Origin: Candidatus Nitrotoga sp. CP45
Lineage (GTDB): Bacteria; Bacteroidota; Bacteroidia; Flavobacteriales; Flavobacteriaceae
Direction: 5' to 3'
DNA: 21,411 bases
Assembly: GCA_943329165.2 (NCBI GenBank)
Contig: CALQCV020000006.1
Coordinates: 1 to 21,411 of the forward strand
The notes under the pieces were generated by a model that saw only the letters and a list, made by a program, of their open reading frames with translations, was not told the DNA's origin and ran no database searches. Shown one piece after another: positions 1 through 6,939 of the stretch (its first letter is position 1; each line of letters begins with the position of its first letter). The translations under genes were made by a program, and so were the position numbers.

Positions 1-1
1 G

Positions 2-514
2 ACGAATACTTATGTTTTTAATTATGAAACCGATAGAGAAACGGCTTCAAAATCCTATAGAGGAAATACTATATTTCCTTGGGATCAGTTTGATGCTTTG
101 TATGGTGATAAAAATATTTATTCAACGGCAAGAGATTTGGTAAAGTTTGATTTGGGAACGTATTCGCCTGATTTTATTAAACCTGACCTTTTGCAGGAAG
201 CCTTTTTTGGTTACAGCGCAGGTCATGTGGCAAAACCAATTAAAGATTATGGATTGGGAATGCGCATGCGTTTTTTACCGCCTACTAATGAAAAAATGAT
301 ATATCACAACGGTTGGTGGCATGGTAACAACACATCATTTGTTCCAGTGAAAAAAGACACAGTTACTGTAGTTTGTTTAGGAAATAAATATTCAAACAGA
401 CCTTATTCTACTTTGAGTATGGTGAGCAGTCTTTTTTACAAAAAGAAAACAGAAATTGAAACTCCGGTTCCAACTGAACAGGAACTTCAGGAATTGGAAC
501 TTCTTGGTCAATAA
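2..514 (+). CDS. Serine hydrolase (class C beta-lactamase-like), C-terminal part
   Basis: The reading frame is open from base 2, so this is the 3' part of a gene that begins before the window. The TTG at 98 is not a credible start. The translated part looks like the C-terminal third of a serine beta-lactamase-like hydrolase (penicillin-binding-protein fold): a segment 'YSTARDLVKF' typical of the region after the Tyr-box, then 'HNGWWHGNN', which fits the third active-site box (HNG in place of KTG). The catalytic Ser-x-x-Lys would lie upstream, outside the window. The substrate cannot be told from this family; such proteins include esterases, peptidases and amidases, often exported. The gene ends one base before the stop of the convergent CvfB-like gene. 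A second, unrelated-looking serine hydrolase lies at 5585. Confidence 0.8.
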   Translation, partial: TNTYVFNYETDRETASKSYRGNTIFPWDQFDALYGDKNIYSTARDLVKFDLGTYSPDFIKPDLLQEAFFGYSAGHVAKPIKDYGLGMRMRFLPPTNEKMIYHNGWWHGNNTSFVPVKKDTVTVVCLGNKYSNRPYSTLSMVSSLFYKKKTEIETPVPTEQELQELELLGQ

Positions 515-529
515 CTATTCCTTGACCAA
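504..529. other. Inverted repeat spanning two convergent stop codons
   Basis: TTGGTCAA at 504-511 and TTGACCAA at 522-529 are a perfect 8-base inverted repeat. The 10-base loop carries the stop codons of both convergent genes (TAA at 512-514; TAG on the minus strand at 515-517). Neither side has a clear T-run, so it is not a textbook intrinsic terminator. It could still act as a bidirectional 3'-end hairpin. Confidence 0.4.
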
Positions 530-1345
530 ATAAATTCCGTCGTCTTTAATCTCAATAAGTTTGTCTTTGTAAAGTGAACCAATGGCTTTCTTGAATGTTT
601 TTTTACTCATCTTTAACACCGTTTTGATGTCTTCCGGATGGCTGTTGTCATTCAATCGAAGAAAACCTCTGCTAGCTTTTAGTTCGTCAAGAATTTTTTC
701 AGCATTAGGTTCAACATTACGGTAGCCAAATTTATGCAACGTAACATCTATTTTATTATCAGGTCGAATGGCTTTGATGTAACCTGTAGTTCTATCGCCA
801 GTTCTGATCTCGTCGTAAACCTGGTCTTTATATAATAATCCTTTATGGATATCGTTGATGATAACATTAATGCCAACTTCGGTAATATGTGAAATGATTA
901 AGTCGACTTCATCTCCAACAGCGACCGTTAGATTTTCATTGTTCAAAAACTGATTGGTTTTGCTTGAAGCTACGATTCTGTTTGTTTTTTCATCAATGTA
1001 AGCAAAGACTAAATAGCGTTTCCCTTTTTCCATTGGTCGCGCTTGTTCTTTGAACGGAACCAGTATATCTTTTTCCAAACCCCAATCTAAAAATGCACCA
1101 ATATTATTAACATAATTGACACGAAGCAATCCAAATTCATCCATCAAAATATAGGGTTCCAATGTTGTCGCCACGGGTCTTTCTTCATGGTCGAGGTAGA
1201 CAAAAACAATTAACTCATCACCTATACTATATTCTTTTGGAACATATTTAAGAGGCAATAAAACATCATCTTTCCCATCGGTTAAAAAAAGTCCGACTTT
1301 CGTTTCACGTGCTATTTTGAGTGTATTATAATGCCCTAGTTCCAT
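515..1345 (-). CDS. cvfB: CvfB-like S1-domain RNA-binding protein
   Basis: The 276-residue protein matches the CvfB/YitL architecture: tandem S1-type OB-fold RNA-binding modules followed by a C-terminal winged-helix domain. Visible hallmarks are 'GLFLTDGKDDVLLPLKYVP' (residues 18-36), the second-repeat segment 'NNIGAFLDWGLEKDILVPF' (about 80-98), a third S1 repeat around 140-205, and the winged helix from about 225 to the end. In Firmicutes CvfB affects virulence-factor expression, probably through RNA; its role in Bacteroidota is not established. The ATG at 1343-1345 is the natural start, since the N-terminus begins directly with the first fold. A TAnnTTTG -7 box lies just upstream at 1371-1378. 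The gene stands alone and converges with the serine hydrolase. Length is normal for the family. Confidence 0.85.
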   Translation of the reverse strand: MELGHYNTLKIARETKVGLFLTDGKDDVLLPLKYVPKEYSIGDELIVFVYLDHEERPVATTLEPYILMDEFGLLRVNYVNNIGAFLDWGLEKDILVPFKEQARPMEKGKRYLVFAYIDEKTNRIVASSKTNQFLNNENLTVAVGDEVDLIISHITEVGINVIINDIHKGLLYKDQVYDEIRTGDRTTGYIKAIRPDNKIDVTLHKFGYRNVEPNAEKILDELKASRGFLRLNDNSHPEDIKTVLKMSKKTFKKAIGSLYKDKLIEIKDDGIYLVKE

Positions 1346-1370
1346 CTTGAATGCTTGTAATTTTGCAGTG

Positions 1371-1378
1371 CAAAGATA
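1371..1378 (-). promoter_or_regulatory. Candidate -7 box for the CvfB-like gene
   Basis: On the minus strand this reads TATCTTTG, an exact fit to the Bacteroidota -7 consensus TAnnTTTG, about 25 bases before the start codon. No clear TTG is present 19 bases upstream, so only the -7 part is supported. Confidence 0.4.
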
Positions 1379-1531
1379 GAAATTAGTATGCAGTCGCAGT
1401 AAGCAGTTGGCAGATTTTTAAAATTATTCTTCTTCAGCCTAAATACTGTGAGGCTTCACTTTTGGAATTTAAAACCTAATTTGTAGTTTTACAGTTGTAA
1501 CAAAACCCATGCTTTTTGTACTAACGACACT

Positions 1532-2026
1532 ATGAGTGACAACTTGGAACAATTATTTGTAAAACAATTAAAGGACAATCAAAACATTATCCACAAGATA
1601 TGTCGATTGTATACGAATGACGATGATGCACACAAGGATTTGTTTCAAGAAATTACCATTCAACTATGGAAAGCATTCCCAAAATTTAGAGGTGAATCTA
1701 AATTCTCAACTTGGGCTTATCGTGTGGCACTAAACACTGCCATAACGCTCTATAGAAAAAGTACACGAAGAATTGCGACTACACCTTATGAATCACAAAA
1801 ACACTTTTTATCCCAAGAAGAATACAACTTTGAAGAAGAAGAACAAATTAAGTTAATGTATCAAGCGTTACAACAGTTGAATGATATCGAAAAAGCACTC
1901 GTTTTTCTTTATTTAGAAGACAAAGATTATACAGAGATATCACAAACGCTTGGTATTAGCGAAGTAAATGCCCGGGTAAAAATGAACAGAATTAAAGGAA
2001 AATTAAAAAAAATATTAAATCCCTAA
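1532..2026 (+). CDS. ECF-type RNA polymerase sigma factor
   Basis: A 164-residue sigma-70-family protein with only regions 2 and 4, the ECF layout. Region 2 covers about residues 18-80, with the helix 'DLFQEITIQLWKAFPKF' (37-53) and 'FSTWAYRVALNTA' (58-70). Region 4 covers about 107-160 and ends in the helix-turn-helix 'YTEISQTLGISEVNARVKM'. It would direct core RNA polymerase to an unidentified regulon. The next gene starts five bases after the stop and encodes a membrane protein, the position usually held by an anti-sigma factor. No TonB-dependent receptor or FecR-like gene is nearby, so this is not the usual SusC/D or iron-uptake arrangement. I saw no convincing TAnnTTTG promoter directly upstream, which would fit autoregulation but does not prove it. 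Confidence 0.88.
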   Translation: MSDNLEQLFVKQLKDNQNIIHKICRLYTNDDDAHKDLFQEITIQLWKAFPKFRGESKFSTWAYRVALNTAITLYRKSTRRIATTPYESQKHFLSQEEYNFEEEEQIKLMYQALQQLNDIEKALVFLYLEDKDYTEISQTLGISEVNARVKMNRIKGKLKKILNP

Positions 2027-2031
2027 GGATT

Positions 2032-2670
2032 ATGGAAGAGTTGGATTTGTTAAAAAAAGCTTGGCAAAAAGACAGCCATTCTTACGAGCAAATTTCGGAA
2101 AGTGAAATTTATAAAATGCTTTATAAAAAATCATACTCTATTGTAAAATGGATATTGATTATCAGTATTATTGAAGTCTTGTTTTGGACTGCGATAAGCG
2201 TTGCATATAACACGGATGAGTATATGAAAAAACTCCATGCCGAAAATATGATAGTGTACTTCAAGGCGTTGAATTTTGTCAACTATGCCGTGATATTGTT
2301 GTTTATTTTAAATTTTTATAAAAACTACATAAAGATTTCAACCACAGCCTCGACCAAACAATTGATGCAGGACATCTTAAGAACTCGTAAAACTGTGAAA
2401 TACTACGTTTGGTATAACATGGGAATGATAGTCGTAAGTCTTATAGCTGGTTTTGTAATTGCCTTTGCATACAACCCAAAAATGGAAATGCTAAAAAACA
2501 AAATTGCCAGTGAATCTAATTACTATACTTTGTGCATAACGATTGGTATTATGCTATTGACTATCGTAGTTTTTGTTAGTTTGTTCTGGTTATTTTACCG
2601 ATTATTATATGGTATTTTACTCCGAAAACTGAATGCCAATTATAAAGAATTAAAGAAAATAGATTTGTAA
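2032..2670 (+). CDS. Four-helix membrane protein behind the ECF sigma factor
   Basis: A 212-residue protein with a short charged N-terminal cytoplasmic region (about residues 1-38) that begins 'MEELDLLKKAWQKD', then four predicted transmembrane helices at about 39-60, 77-97, 124-147 and 164-194. The soluble N-terminus followed by membrane helices, plus the five-base gap to the sigma gene, suggests a co-transcribed partner, possibly an anti-sigma factor. It has no visible zinc-binding ZAS motif (HxxxCxxC) or FecR-like domain, so the anti-sigma role is inference from position. From memory, proteins of this type in Flavobacterium are sometimes labelled 'beta-carotene 15,15'-monooxygenase'; nothing in the sequence supports that label. 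A strong bidirectional terminator follows. Confidence 0.75.
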   Translation: MEELDLLKKAWQKDSHSYEQISESEIYKMLYKKSYSIVKWILIISIIEVLFWTAISVAYNTDEYMKKLHAENMIVYFKALNFVNYAVILLFILNFYKNYIKISTTASTKQLMQDILRTRKTVKYYVWYNMGMIVVSLIAGFVIAFAYNPKMEMLKNKIASESNYYTLCITIGIMLLTIVVFVSLFWLFYRLLYGILLRKLNANYKELKKIDL

Positions 2671-2675
2671 AGATA

Positions 2676-2708
2676 AAATCCCGCTCTTAAGACGGGATTT
2701 CTTTTTTA
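2676..2708. terminator. Bidirectional intrinsic terminator
   Basis: AAATCCCG (2676-2683) pairs perfectly with CGGGATTT (2693-2700) around a 9-base loop. T-rich tracts follow on both strands (CTTTTTTAT on plus; TTTTATCTTT on minus). It ends the sigma-factor operon and overlaps the last codons of the convergent acyltransferase (stop at 2687-2689). Confidence 0.85.
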
Positions 2709-3517
2709 TCAACATTCCATTCTCGAAGTTTATTTAAGCGTTCTTGCTCTTCAATTTCTTCGGCCGGAATTACCTTTAAAAATGAAGGATGCTGCTCGAT
2801 GGCGAATTCTATTTTTTCTACAATTTGCTCAATGGTTTCCTTTTCATAATCAATTACCAAAGGTTCTTTGATGATAAATGATTGCAGGATATTTTTCTTT
2901 TTCAAACGAAGCCCTTTTTTGTCAAACGAACGACGGAAACCGTCAATCACAATTGGGACCACAATCGGTTTATATTGTTTTATAATGTGTGCTGTCCCTT
3001 TCCGAACCGGTTTAAAGGATTTGGTTGTGCCTTGCGGAAACGTAATTACCCAACCATCTTCAAGTGCAATTCGGATATTTTCTGTATCGTTTGGATTTAC
3101 TTCGCGTTTTTCGGTTACGTCTTTTCCTCCTGCACGCCACGTTCTTTCTACCGAAATCGAACCAACATAAGACAAAATACGTGGTAACAAACCAGACTTC
3201 ATCGTTTCACTAGCAGCCACATAATAAATATTCATCTTAGGTTGCCACAAATAACCAACGTTTTTAATATTGTCTTGTCTTCCGGAAAGACTGGCATTAA
3301 ATACATGAAACATTGCTACAACATCGGCAAAATAAGTCTGATGATTGGAAATAAACAGCACGTTTTTATCTGGTAAAGCAGCAATGATTTCGGAACCATC
3401 TATATGCAATTCGTTGAAACCTCTATATCTTCTGTGCGTGATGACACCGAAAATTCGGATTAACCATTTTTTGATAAAAAGTATATGACCAAAAGGATTT
3501 CTTTTAATTAAACCCAT
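2687..3517 (-). CDS. PlsC-like lysophospholipid acyltransferase
   Basis: A 276-residue member of the PlsC/LPLAT superfamily, which transfers acyl groups to lysophosphatidic acid or related acceptors at the membrane. The catalytic block is 'FISNHQTYFADVVAMF' (55-70). His59 and Asp65 are separated by five residues, where the usual motif is HX4D. The substrate-binding block reads 'ITFPQGTTKSFKPVRKGT' (158-175), with QGTT where the family normally has EGTR. 'VPIVIDGFRRSF' follows, a normal motif IV region. These departures suggest a distinct subfamily and make the acceptor uncertain. There is one hydrophobic segment near the N-terminus and no long transmembrane region. It lies 44 bases downstream of the Nudix gene on the same strand, so the two are probably co-transcribed. 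Confidence 0.82.
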   Translation of the reverse strand: MGLIKRNPFGHILFIKKWLIRIFGVITHRRYRGFNELHIDGSEIIAALPDKNVLFISNHQTYFADVVAMFHVFNASLSGRQDNIKNVGYLWQPKMNIYYVAASETMKSGLLPRILSYVGSISVERTWRAGGKDVTEKREVNPNDTENIRIALEDGWVITFPQGTTKSFKPVRKGTAHIIKQYKPIVVPIVIDGFRRSFDKKGLRLKKKNILQSFIIKEPLVIDYEKETIEQIVEKIEFAIEQHPSFLKVIPAEEIEEQERLNKLREWNVDKKEIPS

Positions 3518-3561
3518 AATTCAATTTTTATTTGGAAGGCAAATCTACAAAAAGTAAAACT

Positions 3562-4200
3562 TTATAAAACCAATTTTAGTGTTTCTTTTAATTCACTCAA
3601 CATCATGGCTGTTGCGCCCCAAATGAAGTGTTCCTCAACTTGAAAACCAGGTACTTCTATACTTTCGGCATAAGATGTTTTCATTGTATTGGTAACAACA
3701 ATTTTATCATCTAAAAAATCCTTTAATGGTAATTCAACAATTCCGGCTACTTCGTCTACCTGTAATTCAAAGGATAATTCATCATGGCTGTAGCCAAAAA
3801 AAGGATGAACTATAAAATTACTCGGCGGAATGTAGACTTCTGTAAAAGCCCTAACCACATTTATCGTATTAGGATGAACTCCAATCTCTTCATGCGTTTC
3901 TCGCAATGCAGTTTGTTTTAAATCAAAATCATCAGCTTCAACTTTTCCGCCAGGAAATGCTATTTGTGAAGAGTGTACGCCATTATAGGAAGTTCGAAGG
4001 ATTAATGCCAAATGCGTTTGCGCGTTTTTTGGATAAAAAAGCATCATTACAGCAGCTTTTTTTGGAACTATTTTAGTAAAATCAGTGTTTTTCAATAATT
4101 CTTCTCTATTAGGCGGCACCATTTTTCTGTGAGCATTCGTGGCTGGAAGCTCAACATTTAGTACTTTTGGCGCATATTTTAAAAACTCATCGAAACGCAT
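3562..4200 (-). CDS. CoA-type Nudix hydrolase (CoA pyrophosphatase, NudL/NUDT7-like)
   Basis: The 212-residue protein carries the extended CoA-Nudix signature. 'LRTSYNGVHSSQIAFPGGK' (68-86) is the UPF0035 motif that precedes the Nudix box in NudL/NUDT7 enzymes. The box itself ends 'TALRETHEEIGV' (97-108), with REThEEiGV as the metal-binding core. Family members split CoA or acyl-CoA into 3',5'-ADP and phosphopantetheine. The usual box glutamate before this core is represented by Asp residues (90-91), as is common in this subfamily. Start is the ATG at 4198-4200. It is probably transcribed together with the downstream acyltransferase (44-base gap). That pairing is suggestive of acyl-CoA or lipid metabolism but could be incidental. 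Confidence 0.85.
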   Translation of the reverse strand: MRFDEFLKYAPKVLNVELPATNAHRKMVPPNREELLKNTDFTKIVPKKAAVMMLFYPKNAQTHLALILRTSYNGVHSSQIAFPGGKVEADDFDLKQTALRETHEEIGVHPNTINVVRAFTEVYIPPSNFIVHPFFGYSHDELSFELQVDEVAGIVELPLKDFLDDKIVVTNTMKTSYAESIEVPGFQVEEHFIWGATAMMLSELKETLKLVL

Positions 4201-4267
4201 CTTTATTAGTTTAGGAATATAAATTTACCTTAAAAAAACAACGCACTCAAATTTTTAGGCCAATAAA

Positions 4268-4711
4268 ATGTACAGCAAAGAAGAAGCATTACTTATAAAA
4301 AAAGAATTTTGGACAGCATTTGCTGCGGCTTATCCTAGAAAATGGGTGTTGTATGATACTAAAATAAAAGATGTCACTTTTAAGTTTTATATCGATAATA
4401 AAAAAGCACAAGTGCTTCTGGATATTGAACCTAAAGACGAAGAAAAGCGTAAAATTTATTTTGAAAAAATTGAATCATTAAAGACAATTTTATTGGAAGA
4501 CTATCTTCCTGAAACTATTTTGGAGCGTAATTATTATCTAGAGAGCGGTAAAATTATCAGCAGAATTTGGGTAGAAAAATTAGGTGTGAGTTTGAATAAT
4601 AAAAATAATTGGGAAGCCATTTTTGACTTTTTTAACGAAACAATGATACAGTTCGAGCATTTCTATTTTGAACACGAAGATTATATCAAAGATTTAGAAA
4701 TCAATACTTAA
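4268..4711 (+). CDS. DUF4268 domain protein
   Basis: A 147-residue cytoplasmic protein that appears to be a single DUF4268 domain from end to end. Features are the N-terminal 'EFWTAFAAAYPRKW' (13-26), a beta-rich middle 'FKFYIDNKKAQVLLDIEP' (39-56), a helix around 58-76 and the C-terminal 'WEAIFDFFNETMIQFEHFY'. DUF4268 is often found at the C-terminus of restriction- or nuclease-related proteins, but as a stand-alone protein its function is unknown, and no nuclease motif is present here. No restriction or defence genes lie nearby. Its last four bases (4708-4711) overlap the stop of the convergent DUF721 gene. Confidence 0.8.
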   Translation: MYSKEEALLIKKEFWTAFAAAYPRKWVLYDTKIKDVTFKFYIDNKKAQVLLDIEPKDEEKRKIYFEKIESLKTILLEDYLPETILERNYYLESGKIISRIWVEKLGVSLNNKNNWEAIFDFFNETMIQFEHFYFEHEDYIKDLEINT

Positions 4712-5004
4712 CGTAAGATTACATCATTAATTACTTCCTTGCCAAGTTCTTCGTTTATCATTTTGATAATCTTCTGTTTTCCATAACTCAACTCTTCGCG
4801 CAACACTGCCGAAGTTAACGAAACGTAAAGTGTTGTTCCTTTTAAAACAACTTCTTTAGTATAGCTGTTAACACCATTTCCCATAAGCGATTTCCAAGCG
4901 TCTTCCACGTCAATTTTATCCATGCCGGACTGCAGTTTATTTTTTTCGATAAACTGTTTTAAAACATCGCCAATTGAACCTTCGTTGCTTACTCGTCTTG
5001 CCAT
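4708..5004 (-). CDS. DUF721 (DciA-like) protein
   Basis: A 98-residue DUF721 protein, recognisable from the N-terminal 'GSIGDVLKQFIEKNKL' (9-24), the helix containing 'DAWKSLMGNGV', and the beta-hairpin 'LKGTTLYVSLTSAVLREEL' (about 54-72). The family includes DciA, which loads the replicative helicase in many bacteria that lack DnaC, through a KH-like fold. In Bacteroidota such a gene often lies near recF. This protein is short and consists of the core domain only, so a replication role is a family-based inference. It starts 22 bases after the lipoprotein gene stop and is probably in one transcript with it. It overlaps the convergent DUF4268 gene by four bases. Confidence 0.8.
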   Translation of the reverse strand: MARRVSNEGSIGDVLKQFIEKNKLQSGMDKIDVEDAWKSLMGNGVNSYTKEVVLKGTTLYVSLTSAVLREELSYGKQKIIKMINEELGKEVINDVILR

Positions 5005-5026
5005 TTATGCTGGATTTAGTTCAGTA

Positions 5027-5443
5027 TTATTTAAATGCAAAGGGTTTAAATTTTTTATAGGTGTATTCTATTTTTTCTTTGTTTTTTAATACTAAAGTAG
5101 AATCTGCAATAGTTATGATTTCTTCTTCCCATTTGCCGAATTTTGTAGTGTATTCGATGTAGAATGAATTGTCTTTCTGAATCACTTTAATATTCTCCTT
5201 GATGTTATTAGTTTGAAATTTTCCGTCGAACTGCGGCATTCCTTTTTGGCGAAAGCCTTGGTTGTCTTTTAGCTCAAAATAATCAATAGTTTCATTGATT
5301 TTATAGTCCTTGATTTTGCCAGTTGCCAATTTAACCTGTTTGATTTCCCAATAGCCATTAATTTTATTTAAATCTTCCTTCTTCACATTAGAATGACACG
5401 AAATCAGTAACAAAGCTAAAAACAATAAACCTATTTTTTTCAT
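5027..5443 (-). CDS. Lipocalin-like lipoprotein
   Basis: A 138-residue exported lipoprotein. The N-terminus 'MKKIGLLFLALLLISCHSN' is a lipoprotein signal peptide with the acylated cysteine at residue 16. The mature part starts with a 'NGYWEIKQVKLATGKI' strand pattern (29-44) and continues as a series of short beta strands, resembling small lipocalin-like domains of Bacteroidota. No catalytic residues are evident, and ligand and function are unknown. An upstream TAAATTTG on the minus strand (5469-5476) fits a -7 box. It is probably the first gene of an operon with DUF721. Confidence 0.72.
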   Translation of the reverse strand: MKKIGLLFLALLLISCHSNVKKEDLNKINGYWEIKQVKLATGKIKDYKINETIDYFELKDNQGFRQKGMPQFDGKFQTNNIKENIKVIQKDNSFYIEYTTKFGKWEEEIITIADSTLVLKNKEKIEYTYKKFKPFAFK

Positions 5444-5468
5444 TAGTTAAAATCGAATTGATGGATGA

Positions 5469-5476
5469 CAAATTTA
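5469..5476 (-). promoter_or_regulatory. Candidate -7 box for the lipoprotein / DUF721 operon
   Basis: The minus strand reads TAAATTTG, matching TAnnTTTG, 25 bases before the lipoprotein start codon. A TTG at the ideal 19-base spacing is absent, so confidence is limited. Confidence 0.35.
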
Positions 5477-5584
5477 ATTTTAAAATTTACAAACTCATAG
5501 CAAATAGAAATTAAATCTCGAATATTAAATTTTAAACTTTAAACTATTTTATATCTTTAAAGTTCAAAGTCAAATTTCTTCAAA

Positions 5585-6751
5585 ATGAAATCTCAGATTA
5601 CTACGTCAGTTCGCCTTTCAGACTCAGGTCACGAGCACCTATTCAAAACAATTTTTACTTTAGTGAGTAAAAAAATGTACCTCATCCCTTTTCTTTTAGT
5701 TTTCCTTTCAAATTGTAGTTCTGATTCGTCATCAAATCCAGTTATTGCGGAGCAAATGTATTTTCCGCCCAATGATGGAACCACAACCTGGACAACAAAA
5801 TCTATAGCAGATTTAGGTTGGAGTCAAAGTGCAGTTCAACCTCTTTTGGATTATTTACAATTAAAAAATTCTAAGTCTTTTATGATTTTGGTAAATGGTA
5901 GAATTGTGATGGAAAATTATTTTAATGGGCACACTTCAACAACTCTTTGGAAATGGAACAGTGCGGGAAAAACTTTAACATCGACAGTTACTGGAATTGC
6001 AGAACAAGAAGGATTTATTAATACCAACAATAAGGTTTCAGATTATATTGGAACAGAATGGACCAGTGCGCCTTTAGCCAAAGAGAATTTAATTACTTGT
6101 AAAAATTTATTACGTATGAATTCTGGATTAGATGACACTTTGGGGGATGATGTTTCTCCAAGTAATCTTCAATATATAGCAGACGCTGGCAATAGATGGG
6201 CTTATCACAATGTGTACGTAAAATTGCAAGACGTTGTAGAACAAGCAACAGGACAAAGCTGGAATAATTTTTTCAACACCAAGTTACGAGATAAAATCGG
6301 GATGAGTCCAAGTGGATTTTGGTATACAGGAACTGGAGTTAATTTAGGTTTAAAAATTTATTTTAGTAATACCCGTAGTATGGCTCGATTTGGATTGTTA
6401 GCTTTAAACAATGGAAAATGGAATGGGACTCAAATAGTAAATTCGGCTTTTTTAAATCAGGCCACAAGTACTTCACAAAACATTAATTTATCCTATGGTT
6501 ATTTATGGTGGTTGAACGGTAAAACCAGTTATCATTTGCCTCAAACTCAAATCCAATTTAACGGAAGTCTAATTGCAACAGCTCCAAACGATATGTATTG
6601 TGCGTTAGGAAAAGATGATCAAAAAATCTATGTTATTCCAAGTAAAAAAATGGTAGTCATTAGAATGGGAGATGCAGCAGATTCTGAAAATTTGGCTTTA
6701 TCTAATTTTGACGAAACGCTTTGGACAAAGATTAGTGCTTTGTATCAGTAA
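5585..6751 (+). CDS. Serine hydrolase (beta-lactamase-like) lipoprotein
   Basis: A 388-residue frame with the full serine hydrolase set: Ser126-x-x-Lys129 in 'WNSAGKTLTST', Tyr207-x-Asn209 in 'WAYHNVYVKL', and near the C-terminus 'LGKDDQKIYVIPSKKMVV' in place of a KTG box, as in 6-aminohexanoate-oligomer hydrolase-like (NylB-type) members. It is probably exported, because residues 31-44 contain a lipobox ending LSNC with the cysteine at 44. The signal starts at residue 27-31, so the first 26-30 residues look out of place. The true start is probably GTG at 5663 (giving MSKKMYLIPF) or ATG at 5675, not the ATG at 5585. The substrate is unknown. It converges with the small gene at 6755, leaving three bases between the stops. 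Confidence 0.8.
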   Translation: MKSQITTSVRLSDSGHEHLFKTIFTLVSKKMYLIPFLLVFLSNCSSDSSSNPVIAEQMYFPPNDGTTTWTTKSIADLGWSQSAVQPLLDYLQLKNSKSFMILVNGRIVMENYFNGHTSTTLWKWNSAGKTLTSTVTGIAEQEGFINTNNKVSDYIGTEWTSAPLAKENLITCKNLLRMNSGLDDTLGDDVSPSNLQYIADAGNRWAYHNVYVKLQDVVEQATGQSWNNFFNTKLRDKIGMSPSGFWYTGTGVNLGLKIYFSNTRSMARFGLLALNNGKWNGTQIVNSAFLNQATSTSQNINLSYGYLWWLNGKTSYHLPQTQIQFNGSLIATAPNDMYCALGKDDQKIYVIPSKKMVVIRMGDAADSENLALSNFDETLWTKISALYQ

Positions 6752-6754
6752 AAA

Positions 6755-6931
6755 TTACTTTCTGAACCTGATTATGGCGTAAACAAATAATACAAAAGCA
6801 AATAGTCGCAACCCAAGAAAAATACTTGGCAATGGTTTTTGTATGAAATAGCTAATTAAAGCAATTCCGAAACTGACAGCTATTAATTTTAACGAGGATG
6901 ATTCCCTAAAAAAAGATAAAACTTTACTCAT
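6755..6931 (-). CDS. 58-residue membrane peptide downstream of ftsY
   Basis: This short frame runs from ATG (6929-6931) to TAA (6755-6757) and begins 'MSKVLSFFRESSSLKLIAV'. Two hydrophobic segments, about residues 14-30 and 37-53, are joined by a short 'QKPLPS' turn. Basic residues follow the second segment (RFRK), the profile of a small two-helix membrane protein. It begins eight bases after the ftsY stop on the same strand, so it is very likely translated from the ftsY transcript, and its stop is three bases from the convergent serine hydrolase stop. The region is otherwise unexplained, and the frame fills the gap almost exactly. Function is unknown. A link to FtsY-dependent membrane insertion would be speculation based on position. 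Confidence 0.65.
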   Translation of the reverse strand: MSKVLSFFRESSSLKLIAVSFGIALISYFIQKPLPSIFLGLRLFAFVLFVYAIIRFRK

Positions 6932-6939
6932 ATAATTTT

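Noticed and set aside
2868..3187. Two plus-strand frames of about 100 codons opposite the acyltransferase
   Set aside because: They are antisense shadows of a well-supported gene with intact motifs and show no recognisable protein features.
4268..4711. DUF4268 as part of a defence island
   Set aside because: The protein is a stand-alone domain without nuclease motifs and is surrounded by housekeeping genes, with no restriction, toxin or helicase genes close by.
6747..6759. AGTAA-AAA-TTACT palindrome over the stops of the serine hydrolase and the 58-residue gene
   Set aside because: The symmetry comes mostly from two facing TAA codons, and the stem is only five bases of mainly A-T pairs.
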